Assembly (NCBI RefSeq): GCF_000212735.1 | Contig: NC_015510.1 | Coordinates: 7,813,001-7,877,000, forward strand | Direction of reading: 5' to 3' | Origin: Haliscomenobacter hydrossis DSM 1100 | GTDB lineage: Bacteria > Bacteroidota > Bacteroidia > Chitinophagales > Saprospiraceae | DNA length: 64,000 bases | Shown here: positions 43,556-51,836 of the stretch, piece after piece | Position numbering within the stretch: position 1 is the stretch's first letter | How the letters are laid out: every line of letters begins with the position of its first letter | Translations under genes and position numbers: made by a program | Notes under the pieces: generated by a model | The model's database searches: none | Seen by the model: the letters and a program-made list of their open reading frames with translations, nothing else | What the model was told of the DNA's origin: nothing

Positions 43556-43786
43556 ATGCGCAAAAAAAAGATCAAAGGAAAGGTTGTTTACCTTGAATTA
43601 GAAGGGGGGATCTGGGGAATTGTTGACGATAAAGGCCGTGATTGGATGCCTGTAAACATGCCATTTGAAATCATGAAAGACGGCCTGATTGTAGAGGTAG
43701 AAGCCCAAAAAGTATCTGATTTTATGTCCGGAGCGATGTGGGGTACCCCCATTGAGATTTCAAATTTCCAGATTTTGCCATCGTAA
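43556..43786 (+). CDS. small basic-start protein coupled to the S24 repressor, unknown
   Basis: The protein of 76 aa starts 2 bases after the repressor stop. It has a Lys/Arg-rich N-terminus (MRKKKIKGKVVY) and then a short beta-rich segment (GGIWGIVDDKGRDW) that looks like an SH3-like or OB-like barrel. I do not recognise a family. The tight coupling suggests co-translation with the repressor. Confidence 0.65.
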   Translation: MRKKKIKGKVVYLELEGGIWGIVDDKGRDWMPVNMPFEIMKDGLIVEVEAQKVSDFMSGAMWGTPIEISNFQILPS

Positions 43787-43870
43787 TTAAAAGTGGATTT
43801 ACTTCTCTTTACTCGGGCAAAAAGACTTATTTTTCCGCCCGTTTATTAATTGCTAGCAAACCAAAAAGCA

Positions 43871-45091
43871 ATGCCGAATATTTCGCAACGGGCGTTGGAC
43901 GTCCCGTTATCACCCATCCGCAAGCTTGCAAGTTTTGCGGATCGTGCCAAGGCCAAAGGGCGGCACGTGTTCCACCTCAACATTGGTCAGCCGGATATTG
44001 CAACTCCACAGGCGGCCATGGCGCGTATGCGTCAGGTGGACATTAAGGTACTGGAATACAGCCCGACAGAGGGTTGGGCGAGCACTCGAGCGGCATTTGC
44101 GGCGGCCATGCGCAAATTTGGCGTCAACATCAGCAAAGAGGAAGTGATGGTAACTACCGGAGCCTCGGAAGGCAACCAGTTGTTGTTTTTTTCCTGCTTT
44201 GACAAAGGAGACGAGGTCATTATTCCAGAACCATTTTACGCCAATTACAACGGCTTCGCACAAATTGCCGATGTGGTGGTTCGGCCAGTGACCAGTACCA
44301 TTGAAACGGGCTTTGCGATGCCCCAAATACAGGATTTTGAACGGGTCATCAACAACCGTACCCGGGCTATTTTCCTCAACAATCCGAGCAACCCTACGGG
44401 CGCATTTTACCCCCGTGAGCTGATCGAACAATTGGCTCTCCTGGTCAAACAATACGACCTGTACCTGATTGTGGACGAGGTTTACCGCGACTTTTGTTAT
44501 GATGGGCAGGAGTTCTTTTCCGTACTCCGTTTGGAAGGATTGGAAGACAATGTCATTGTCATCGATTCGGTTTCCAAAAAATTTAGCGCTTGTGGTGCGC
44601 GGATTGGTACCATCATTACCCGCAATCAGGACGTCATGGAGGCGGTCAGCAATTATGGCAAGTTGCGCCTCAGTCCGCCGGGATTTGGCCAATTGTTGTC
44701 GGAATTTCTGTGTGAACTGGACGACAGCTATATGGACAATGTAAGGGAGGAATATCACCGCCGCCGCGATTTGGTGTACGAGCGACTGACCCACATGCCC
44801 GGAGTGGTATCTTACAAACCGGGAGGGGCGTTCTATTGTTTTGCCAAATTTCCGGTTGAAAATGCCGATCATTTCTGCCAGTGGATGCTGGAAGAATTTG
44901 AATACAATGGTGCTACGGTCATGCTGGCTCCTGGTGAAGCTTTTTACGCCACACCCGGTCTAGGCATTGATGAAGTGCGCATCGCTTATGTGCTCAATAC
45001 GACTGCGCTGAACCAGGCAATGGATTGTATCGAGCAAGCACTTGTCGTTTATCCGTACAAGAAGGTACGGGATATGGCGGCGATAGGGTAG
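43871..45091 (+). CDS. PLP-dependent class I/II aminotransferase
   Basis: The protein of 406 aa starts at ATG 43871 (MPNISQRALDVPLSP); a TTG at 43850 is the longer alternative. Fold-type I features: LNIGQPDIATP, TTGASEGNQ (cofactor phosphate region), NNPSNPTGAFY, DEVYRDF, and the PLP Lys in DSVSKKFSACGARIG. It belongs to the aspartate/aromatic aminotransferase group. The amino donor and acceptor are not predictable. It lies two genes downstream of aspartate kinase, but promoters intervene. Confidence 0.9.
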   Translation: MPNISQRALDVPLSPIRKLASFADRAKAKGRHVFHLNIGQPDIATPQAAMARMRQVDIKVLEYSPTEGWASTRAAFAAAMRKFGVNISKEEVMVTTGASEGNQLLFFSCFDKGDEVIIPEPFYANYNGFAQIADVVVRPVTSTIETGFAMPQIQDFERVINNRTRAIFLNNPSNPTGAFYPRELIEQLALLVKQYDLYLIVDEVYRDFCYDGQEFFSVLRLEGLEDNVIVIDSVSKKFSACGARIGTIITRNQDVMEAVSNYGKLRLSPPGFGQLLSEFLCELDDSYMDNVREEYHRRRDLVYERLTHMPGVVSYKPGGAFYCFAKFPVENADHFCQWMLEEFEYNGATVMLAPGEAFYATPGLGIDEVRIAYVLNTTALNQAMDCIEQALVVYPYKKVRDMAAIG

Positions 45092-45214
45092 TGAAAATCG
45101 CCGAAATGGTTGCAGAAATTGAGGATTACTTGATTTTTGCAACCATTTTTAGAACAATTTATAATTATTTTCACCAAAAAAAGAAAACAAAAAGTATAGT
45201 GTTTGGGTTTTTAT

Positions 45215-45222
45215 TATCTTTG
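45215..45222 (+). promoter_or_regulatory. -7 box for the methyltransferase gene
   Basis: TATCTTTG matches TAnnTTTG, 21 bases before the ATG at 45243, in an A+T-rich spacer (45092-45242) with no hairpin. No -33 TTG at standard spacing. Confidence 0.45.
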
Positions 45223-45242
45223 AGAAAAAATAGAATAGAGCT

Positions 45243-46430
45243 ATGAGTCTATACCTGCAGAAACCTTTTCCAAACACATGTGCTGAGTTTTTTGCTGGAA
45301 TTGGTTTAATGCGTTTGGGGTTGGAGCAAGCTGGTTGGGAAATCACTTATGCCAATGATATAGATCCAATTAAAGATAAAATTTATCAAAATCACTTTCA
45401 AGATCCACAAAATCACTTTCAATTAGGAGATATTCATCAATTAGATGTCAAAGAGATTCCCTATGTAACCTTAGCAACTGCATCATTTCCTTGTACAGAT
45501 TTATCTTTAGCTGGTCGACGAGAAGGTTTAGTTGGGAAAAATTCGTCCGCATATTGGGGTTTTATTAAGGTATTGAAGGAAATGGGGAACCGTAGGCCTC
45601 GATTAATTTTGTTGGAGAATGTTGAAGGTTTTTTAACTTCAAATAAGGGTGAAGATTTCAAAGAAGCACTTCTTGCGTTGAATAGCTTGGGTTATTCTGT
45701 GGACGCTTTTGTTATTGATGCTGCGAAATTTGTACCACAAAGCCGAGTTCGTTTATTTGTAGTGGGAAAACTTACTCCGGTAACGCATAATTTGGTAAAG
45801 AGCCCACAGCTTTCTTTTTACCAGAGCGAATTGAGAACGCATAGGTTAGCAGATTTTATTTTGAACCACCCTGAAATCAATTGGGATATTAGACAGCTCA
45901 GGAACTTGCCAAAAAGGAAGTTTAATTTAGCAGACATAGTTGACCCTACACCTGATAATTCTGCTGAATGGTGGAATGAAGAGCGCGTTATGTATTTGTT
46001 AAATCAAACTTTTGACAGGCATCGAGTTATTATTGACTTAGCAACAAAACGAGATGAATATAGTTATTTTACTGCTTTTAGGAGAGTAAGGGATGGTCGT
46101 TCTATGGCTGAAATAAGATCTGATGGCATAGCAGGGTGTTTACGAACTCCAAAAGGAGGCAGTGCTCGCCAAATATTGCTCAAAGTAGGAAAGGGACAGG
46201 TTAGAGTTCGACTAATCTCCCCACGCGAATGTGCTAAGCTAATGGGAGCAGACGACTATAAAATTTCCTCAACACTTAACGAAGCTTTGTTCGGATTTGG
46301 AGATGCGGTCTGTGTGCCCGTCGTTAAATGGATAGCGGAAAATTATCTTAATCCACTTCTAAATGAGTTAAATAACAACAATTCGCACGATAGTCATTAT
46401 TCAAGCCATGAATATTCAACATTACATTGA
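45243..46430 (+). CDS. DNA (cytosine-5) methyltransferase
   Basis: The product of 395 aa has the ordered C5-methyltransferase motifs. Motif I (AdoMet) is FFAGIGLMRLGLEQAGW at 16-32. Motif IV is SFPCTDLSLAG with catalytic Cys84. Motif VI is LLENVEGF (ENV at 125-127), motif VIII QSRVR near 166-170, motif IX LISPRECAKLMG and motif X GFGDAVCVPVVKW. The target recognition domain lies between VIII and IX; the recognised sequence cannot be read. Base composition is visibly richer in A+T than neighbours. Its end overlaps the DUF4928 gene by 23 bases. Confidence 0.93.
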   Translation: MSLYLQKPFPNTCAEFFAGIGLMRLGLEQAGWEITYANDIDPIKDKIYQNHFQDPQNHFQLGDIHQLDVKEIPYVTLATASFPCTDLSLAGRREGLVGKNSSAYWGFIKVLKEMGNRRPRLILLENVEGFLTSNKGEDFKEALLALNSLGYSVDAFVIDAAKFVPQSRVRLFVVGKLTPVTHNLVKSPQLSFYQSELRTHRLADFILNHPEINWDIRQLRNLPKRKFNLADIVDPTPDNSAEWWNEERVMYLLNQTFDRHRVIIDLATKRDEYSYFTAFRRVRDGRSMAEIRSDGIAGCLRTPKGGSARQILLKVGKGQVRVRLISPRECAKLMGADDYKISSTLNEALFGFGDAVCVPVVKWIAENYLNPLLNELNNNNSHDSHYSSHEYSTLH

Positions 46431-47376
46431 AGTATTTGAAGAATGGTACCTTTCTTTGAAAATTGTCAAAGCGAATGCAGGACCAGCTAACGGGACAATT
46501 GCTGCTACACTAATACTTTTAGAGAGACTTAAAGAGGGCTATGATCTTAATTTTGATGCTCATGTTGCTCCTGGAGGTGCTCAAATCAGAGGTGCCAGTG
46601 GAACTGCAGTAGCTAACATCTTGAAAAGATTTGAAGAAAATAGACCTTTTGCAAAAGAAGGTGGTAGAACAAACAGAGGAGGGCAGGGAGACATAAAACC
46701 TTTATTCAAATCACTTGAATTGCTCAAACTTGAGGAGCTTTCTGATCCAAGACGCAATCAGGTACTCACATTGTTTCAACAATATTTGGTAGATAGAGTA
46801 CGTGATTTTCACAACAGGCAAAAAATAAAATTGGTGTTTGATCCAAAACTTTCTACTTGGCAGATTCTACACAATTTACTTCAAGCGGCAAAGGAAGAGG
46901 GGAAAGCAGGGTTTGTAGCACAACATTTAGTAGGTGCAAAATTGCAGCTCAGATTCCCCGAAATTGTAATTTCTAACGAATCAGCCAGTACAGCGGATAG
47001 ACCAACCAATCGGCAGGGTGATTTTTTAGTGGGCAATACAATTTTTCATATAACTGTTGCTCCAATGCAAGCAGTTTTTGAAAAATGCCAAGATAATCTA
47101 ACTCAAGGTATGAAGGTATATTTGCTTGTGCCTGATGCTAAACTTGCAGCAGCTAGACAAATGGGAGAACAATTTTGTTCTGGTCAGATCGCTGTGGAAT
47201 CTTTAGAATCATTTTTATCCCAAAATATTGACGAAATTAGCATCTTTTCGAGTAAAAAACTTGGTGCTAATCTTGCCAATTTAGTTAAAATTTATAATGA
47301 GCGAGTTGATAAAGTTGAAGTTGATAAATCTTTGATGATTGAATTGCCGGCCAATTTGGTGAAAGAAAATCTCTAG
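46408..47376 (+). CDS. DUF4928-like protein, candidate restriction endonuclease partner
   Basis: The protein of 322 aa overlaps the methyltransferase gene by 23 bases and is co-directional. It matches my memory of DUF4928, a family found beside C5 methyltransferases. It has no signal peptide or membrane helix. Segments such as RPTNRQGDFLVGNTIFHITVA (near residue 200) contain an acidic-hydrophobic-K-free core that could be a divergent nuclease motif, but I cannot point to a certain PD-(D/E)xK. The context says restriction-modification; the nuclease role is inference. It shares the A+T-rich composition of its partner. Confidence 0.75.
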   Translation: MNIQHYIEVFEEWYLSLKIVKANAGPANGTIAATLILLERLKEGYDLNFDAHVAPGGAQIRGASGTAVANILKRFEENRPFAKEGGRTNRGGQGDIKPLFKSLELLKLEELSDPRRNQVLTLFQQYLVDRVRDFHNRQKIKLVFDPKLSTWQILHNLLQAAKEEGKAGFVAQHLVGAKLQLRFPEIVISNESASTADRPTNRQGDFLVGNTIFHITVAPMQAVFEKCQDNLTQGMKVYLLVPDAKLAAARQMGEQFCSGQIAVESLESFLSQNIDEISIFSSKKLGANLANLVKIYNERVDKVEVDKSLMIELPANLVKENL

Positions 47377-47393
47377 TTTTGGGATACACATTT

Positions 47394-47885
47394 TCAACAG
47401 CAAAATACCAACTCCGCCTTTCCCCCCAATTCTCCCCATACCACCGCATTCTGCTCAAAACGTTTTCCCCAATCCACCGCCACTGCAAGAGAAACCCCCG
47501 GTACCCATAGACTTTGCTCCGGAGGCCATTCTTCATCTGTTCCAATGCCCTCTCCGGGAAAATAGGATAACCCGGTATTGTGCACTTCGGCCAATAACCT
47601 GGTTTGTTTCGTGATATTCTCCTCAATGCTCAGGATCTGTGAGCGTGGATTCCAGGCCGTGATGAAGACCCAATTTTGCAAACCCATTTCCAGCAAGTAT
47701 TGATCCAGTACAGGGTGCTTTCGCCCGATAAAAATATCCGTGCATTCATCTGTTCCCTGGTAGACCCGGTAAGTGCTACTTAAATAGGCTTGTAACAAGC
47801 GCTCATCGATCGGAATGGAAGAATTATCCATCAATTGTGCAATTAGAGGTACAAAGTAATTACCTTTGCTGCGATTTTTTGACAC
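47394..47885 (-). CDS. DUF3293 family protein
   Basis: The product of 163 aa contains the family-like segments FITAWNPRSQILS, EENITKQTRLL, GLSYFPGEGIG and RFEQNAVVWGE. The DUF3293 function is unknown; the protein is likely cytoplasmic. The start is GTG (CAC at 47883-47885), because the nearby ATG is out of frame. It is convergent with the DUF4928 gene and divergent from yidC. Confidence 0.75.
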   Translation of the reverse strand: MSKNRSKGNYFVPLIAQLMDNSSIPIDERLLQAYLSSTYRVYQGTDECTDIFIGRKHPVLDQYLLEMGLQNWVFITAWNPRSQILSIEENITKQTRLLAEVHNTGLSYFPGEGIGTDEEWPPEQSLWVPGVSLAVAVDWGKRFEQNAVVWGELGGKAELVFCC

Positions 47886-47946
47886 CTCATTTTTAAAACC
47901 GAGATAATCAGTTCTCGAAGGTTTTTGTCATCTGTACGTTTGAAAC

Positions 47947-49851
47947 ATGGATAGAAATAACATCATCGGGATAGCCCTGATTTTCATTCTCTTCTTGGCA
48001 TGGCAATATTTCCTTGCACCCTCTAAAACGCAAATTGCTGCGCAACAGCGGGCCCAGGATTCCATTGCCAGGGTAGAAAGATTACGTGACAGCCTTGCCA
48101 TCGTAAAGAAGCAAGAAGCGAGAGAGAAGATCAAAGCTGCTGCCGAAGTGCCGGACTCAGTACGCACCCAAATGTTGGGAGGACAATACGGGCCATTTGC
48201 TAACGCAGCGGTTGGTAAGGAAGAAACAACGGTTCTGGAAAATGATCTCATCAAAGTTACCTTCAGCAATAAAGGTGGCAAGATTCAGGATGTGTTGGTG
48301 AAAAAATATTTCAAGATGGTACAGGGGGAAGATCGTAAAGACCGAAAAATCCCGCTGCACCTGTTGGATGATGTAAAAAACCGCTTTGAATACACCCTGC
48401 CTGTAAAAGGATTGCGCAACGGCGTCAATACTGCTGACCTTTACTTTGAAGTAAACAATACGGGCAACTCGGTTACCTTCCGGGCCGATGCGGGCAATGG
48501 GCAATATTTTGCCCAGACGTATTCCTTGCCTTCCAATACCTACAAACTGGATTATCGCCTGGAGTTTGAAGGAATGGATCAGGTCTTTGAAGCCAGCGCC
48601 AAAAACATCACCTTGAAATGGGTGAACTACCTGGATAAGATTGAAAAGGCCACGCAGTACGAGCGCCAATATTCTTCGCTCAACTTCAAAGCCATCGATG
48701 AAAATTCCGGTCGCTGTTCTCCCACCCGGGAATATTCAGAAAAAGATGCGGAAGGAGCGCCCATTCAATGGGTTGCCAATACCAATCAGTTTTTCAACAG
48801 TTCTTTATTGTCTGAAAAGGGATTTACCAGCGCCAAAATGGCCAGTAAAAACCTACCGGAAGAAAACGAGGATTTAAAAGAATTGAAAAGCGAGATTCAG
48901 GTGCCGTTTAAGGGTGAAAGCTCCGAGCAATTTGCCATGCATTTTTACATTGGCCCCAATGAGTTTGACCGCTTGCACAAAATGGGGTACAGCCTGTCTG
49001 ACGTTGTCCCGTTTGGTCAAAACATCATGGGAACCATCAACCGTTGGGTGATTCGGCCACTTTTCAGTTTCTTGACCTGGCTCATCAGTAGTAAGGGCAT
49101 CGTCATTTTGATGTTAACCTTTATGGTTAAACTGCTTTTGTTCCCGTTGACCTACCGCATGATCTATTCTCAGTCCAAAATGACTGCCCTGAAACCAGAG
49201 ATTGAACGTTTGAAGGAGCGGTATGGCGATGACCAGCAAAAAGTACAGATGGAAACGATGAGCATGTACCGCGAGTTTGGGGTCAACCCTTTGGGTGCTT
49301 GTTTCCCGATGCTGTTGCAATTGCCCATTTGGTTTGCACTTTACCGATTCTTTCCGGCATCTATTGAGTTCCGGCAAGCCAGTTTCCTTTGGGCCACGGA
49401 CTTGTCGTCTTACGATGAATTTTTCCAGTTGCCTTTCAACATTCCTTTTGGATTTGGCGAGCACATCAGCCTTTTTGCTTTGCTGTGGGTGCTTTCAACC
49501 TTGTTGTACACCTGGTACAACTCCAAAAATATGGACTTTTCGGCAAACCCATCCATGCTGTACATGCAGTACATCATGCCTGTACTGTTTATGGGTTTCT
49601 TCAATAGTTCAGCATCGGGTTTGTCAGCCTACATGTTATTCAGTAACTTGCTGAACATCGGACAAACTCTGGCCACCAAGTACTTTCTCATTGACGAGAA
49701 AAAACTAAAGCTCAAGATGGATGACTACCGCAAAAAACCAAAGAAAAAAGCAGGCTTTGGTGCCCGGATGGAAACCATGCTAAAAGAACAACAACGTTTG
49801 GCCGAAGAAAAATCCAAACAGGCCAAACAACCGCAACCCAAACGCAAATAA
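47947..49851 (+). CDS. yidC: membrane protein insertase YidC
   Basis: The protein of 634 aa has an N-terminal membrane helix (IIGIALIFILFLAWQYF), a large periplasmic beta-sandwich domain (about 70-360), and the conserved five-helix insertase core from about 370 (RPLFSFLTWL, MLTFMVKLLLFPLTYR, GACFPMLLQLPIWFALYR). It ends in a Lys/Gln-rich basic tail. YidC inserts membrane proteins alone or with SecYEG. yajC, another Sec accessory, follows 69 bases later. Confidence 0.96.
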   Translation: MDRNNIIGIALIFILFLAWQYFLAPSKTQIAAQQRAQDSIARVERLRDSLAIVKKQEAREKIKAAAEVPDSVRTQMLGGQYGPFANAAVGKEETTVLENDLIKVTFSNKGGKIQDVLVKKYFKMVQGEDRKDRKIPLHLLDDVKNRFEYTLPVKGLRNGVNTADLYFEVNNTGNSVTFRADAGNGQYFAQTYSLPSNTYKLDYRLEFEGMDQVFEASAKNITLKWVNYLDKIEKATQYERQYSSLNFKAIDENSGRCSPTREYSEKDAEGAPIQWVANTNQFFNSSLLSEKGFTSAKMASKNLPEENEDLKELKSEIQVPFKGESSEQFAMHFYIGPNEFDRLHKMGYSLSDVVPFGQNIMGTINRWVIRPLFSFLTWLISSKGIVILMLTFMVKLLLFPLTYRMIYSQSKMTALKPEIERLKERYGDDQQKVQMETMSMYREFGVNPLGACFPMLLQLPIWFALYRFFPASIEFRQASFLWATDLSSYDEFFQLPFNIPFGFGEHISLFALLWVLSTLLYTWYNSKNMDFSANPSMLYMQYIMPVLFMGFFNSSASGLSAYMLFSNLLNIGQTLATKYFLIDEKKLKLKMDDYRKKPKKKAGFGARMETMLKEQQRLAEEKSKQAKQPQPKRK

Positions 49852-49863
49852 TCGAATCCTCAG

Positions 49864-49893
49864 CTGAATCGTGGAGTTTGCTTCACGATTCAG
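49864..49893 (+). terminator. hairpin between yidC and yajC
   Basis: CTGAATCGTG at 49864-49873 is exactly complementary to 49884-49893 around a 10-base loop. There is no long U-tract after it, so it may attenuate rather than terminate. Confidence 0.5.
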
Positions 49894-49920
49894 TTCTTAG
49901 TCGTATAAAAAAATCGCAAT

Positions 49921-50259
49921 ATGTTACTTTTACAAGCCGCAACGGGAGCATCAGGAGCAGGGTACATCAATCTCTTGTTCATTGGCGCGATGTTTTTAAT
50001 TATGTACTTGTTCATGATTCGTCCTCAGGCGAAAAAACAGCGTGAACAAGTAGCATTTGCCAAAAGCCTTACTAAAAACGATGAAGTCGTGACCAACAGT
50101 GGCCTTTTGGGACGGATCAGCAAAATAGAGGACGATATCATTACCCTGGAAGTTGGTACCAAGGTGTACGTTCGTGTTTTGCGCAATGCCATTTCAAAAG
50201 ACTTGACAGATTCGGTTTATGGAGCAGGTAAAAAATCGCCGGTGGTTACCCAAGAATAA
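49921..50259 (+). CDS. yajC: preprotein translocase accessory subunit YajC
   Basis: The protein of 112 aa has one membrane helix (FIGAMFLIMYLFMI), followed by the conserved RPQAKKQREQ and a small cytoplasmic domain (LTKNDEVVTNSGLLGRI). It is part of the SecDF-YajC complex. The 3' end overlaps the CdaR-like gene by 41 bases. Confidence 0.93.
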   Translation: MLLLQAATGASGAGYINLLFIGAMFLIMYLFMIRPQAKKQREQVAFAKSLTKNDEVVTNSGLLGRISKIEDDIITLEVGTKVYVRVLRNAISKDLTDSVYGAGKKSPVVTQE

Positions 50260-51193
50260 ATTTCTGCCGCGTGCGCGGGAGGACAGGGCTATTCTAATGC
50301 TATGCATTGGAATAGCCTTCATTTTTTGGATTGGAGTGCGCATGTCTCAACCGTATATTTCTACCAAAAAAATTGAACTCCATTTTTTGATCCCGCCTAA
50401 TCAGGCCTTTCGTAAGGCCCCGCCTGGCAACATGAGCATCCAAATCAAGGGAACTGGCTGGGATATTTTATATGACCACCTGCGCCGGTCCAGGATTCAC
50501 CTTACCTATGATCTCACTCAACGCAACAGCATTCATTTGGACGAAAAAAGATTACTCAATGACATCCGCAATCGACTTTTTGCTGATGACTTGAGTTTTT
50601 ACAACCTTTCACATGATGATATTCACCTGAGCCTTGAGCCCAGGATGAACAAATGGGTGCCGATTCGGCCTGTTCCTGATTTGAGTTACCAGGCTGGGCA
50701 TTATTTATCCGGCAACTTAAAAATTGAACCTGACAGTGTACAAATCTCTGGCCCTCAGTCCGTCGTAGCTCCCATTTACGAATGGCCCACGGCTACACTT
50801 TCGCTAAAGGATTTAAAAAACAAATACGAAGGAGAACTCGCACTCAAAACAGCACCAGCAGCACTTAGCCTTTATCCAACTTGGGTAAAAGTCAGTGTCC
50901 CCGTAGAACAGGTAACCGAAAAAACCTTGTTCGTGAAAATTCAGGTGAAAAATGCGACCCAACAATACCGTTTATTTCCCAGTCAGGTTCGACTCATTTG
51001 TAATGTGGGATTGAGCCAGTTTAACACCCTCTCCTCCAATGACTTTAAGGCTGAAGTAGATTTGTCCAATGAGGCCTTACAAGATGGGAATACAGTACCC
51101 GTAACGGTAAGTTTACAACCAACCATTGTCACCAATGTACGCTTTGCACCAAAAGTAGTGGAGTATTATGCGGTAAAAAAGGAGATTAATTGA
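50219..51193 (+). CDS. YbbR/CdaR-domain membrane protein
   Basis: The protein of 324 aa has a basic N-terminus, one membrane helix (LCIGIAFIFWIGVRM, residues 28-42) and extracytoplasmic YbbR repeats (about 50-320; LKIEPDSVQISGPQS). CdaR/YbbR proteins regulate diadenylate cyclase in Firmicutes; here no cdaA lies adjacent. I keep the ATG at 50219 because it supplies the positive residues before the helix; ATG 50297 would avoid the overlap with yajC but lose them. It ends 8 bases inside the convergent LETM1-like gene. Confidence 0.8.
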   Translation: MEQVKNRRWLPKNKFLPRAREDRAILMLCIGIAFIFWIGVRMSQPYISTKKIELHFLIPPNQAFRKAPPGNMSIQIKGTGWDILYDHLRRSRIHLTYDLTQRNSIHLDEKRLLNDIRNRLFADDLSFYNLSHDDIHLSLEPRMNKWVPIRPVPDLSYQAGHYLSGNLKIEPDSVQISGPQSVVAPIYEWPTATLSLKDLKNKYEGELALKTAPAALSLYPTWVKVSVPVEQVTEKTLFVKIQVKNATQQYRLFPSQVRLICNVGLSQFNTLSSNDFKAEVDLSNEALQDGNTVPVTVSLQPTIVTNVRFAPKVVEYYAVKKEIN

Positions 51194-51626
51194 GCCGCCC
51201 CTGATCCTTTTGCAACTCTTGCAAAAGTTCAACTTCTATATCTATACTTTCTTCAACCACTTCGATAACTACCTCATCTTCTTCTTTTAATTTCTTAAAA
51301 ACACTGCGAATTTGAGAGGGCAACAGGCTTACCCGGTGTCCAAGCCACGATTCCAGGGTAACGGCCAATACGACGTAACCTTCCGTAACACCAGGCAATG
51401 GAACCACAATACACATGAAAAAAGGCAAGAATTTGGGTAAATCTTTGAGTTGATCCCGAGCTTGTTTCAATTCTTCGGGGGTAGGTCCTTGTTTGGAACT
51501 GGATTTAATAATTTTTCCTCGACCTTGACGTACGAAGGTTTTCACCATTTGTCGGGTTTCAATTCCTTCCATCCAAAAAGCCCAGAGCATCATCTTGGGA
51601 AAACGGGCAATTTTGTGTAATCTCAT
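51186..51626 (-). CDS. LETM1-like protein
   Basis: The protein of 146 aa is counted from the internal Met at 51626 (MRLHKIARFPKMM); 51662 is a longer alternative. The segment LKDLPKFLPFFMCIVVPLPG near residues 62-81, followed by a short SLLPSQIRSVFK, recalls the LETM1 ribosome-binding domain, which has a hydrophobic helix then LPxxF. The C-terminus is an acidic coiled tail. A membrane-associated role is plausible. The family call rests on memory of this motif only. Confidence 0.5.
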   Translation of the reverse strand: MRLHKIARFPKMMLWAFWMEGIETRQMVKTFVRQGRGKIIKSSSKQGPTPEELKQARDQLKDLPKFLPFFMCIVVPLPGVTEGYVVLAVTLESWLGHRVSLLPSQIRSVFKKLKEEDEVVIEVVEESIDIEVELLQELQKDQGRLN

Positions 51627-51710
51627 AGGAAATAAAGGTTGAGGTATTTGGGAGCGTAACACAAAATTAAGCTAAAATGGTTCCTGAAGCAACAAAATAA
51701 TTAAATTCAG

Positions 51711-51757
51711 GAGTAGTATAGCCGAATCGAAAGGTGCCATCGACTATACTACTCCCG
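51711..51757. repeat. short hairpin GAGTAGTATAG
   Basis: GGAGTAGTATAG near 51711-51722 pairs with CTATACTACTCC ending near 51755, with a loop of about 20 bases. It stands directly left of the element at 51766-51836 and may form a double terminator between two minus-strand genes. Confidence 0.6.
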
Positions 51758-51765
51758 AAATCGAC

Positions 51766-51836
51766 GTACGGGCGACCCTATGTGGTCGCCCCCAGGCGAT
51801 CTCCGACATTACAGACTACACAGGGTCGCGCCCTAC
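51766..51836. repeat. GGGCGACCCTATGTGG hairpin, relative of the 10683 element
   Basis: GTACGGGCGACCCTATGTGG on the left pairs with ACACAGGGTCGCGCCCTAC on the right. The terminal sequence is a variant of the inverted repeat at 10683-10862 (A to G changes at GGGCRACCC), but there are no 24-bp tandem repeats. The TAG stop of the DUF4369/thioredoxin gene (minus strand, 51833-51835) lies inside the right arm. Confidence 0.75.

Noticed and set aside
47935-47942. TACGTTTG as promoter of yidC
   Set aside because: It matches the -7 box but ends only 4 bases before the ATG, leaving no leader; probably chance.
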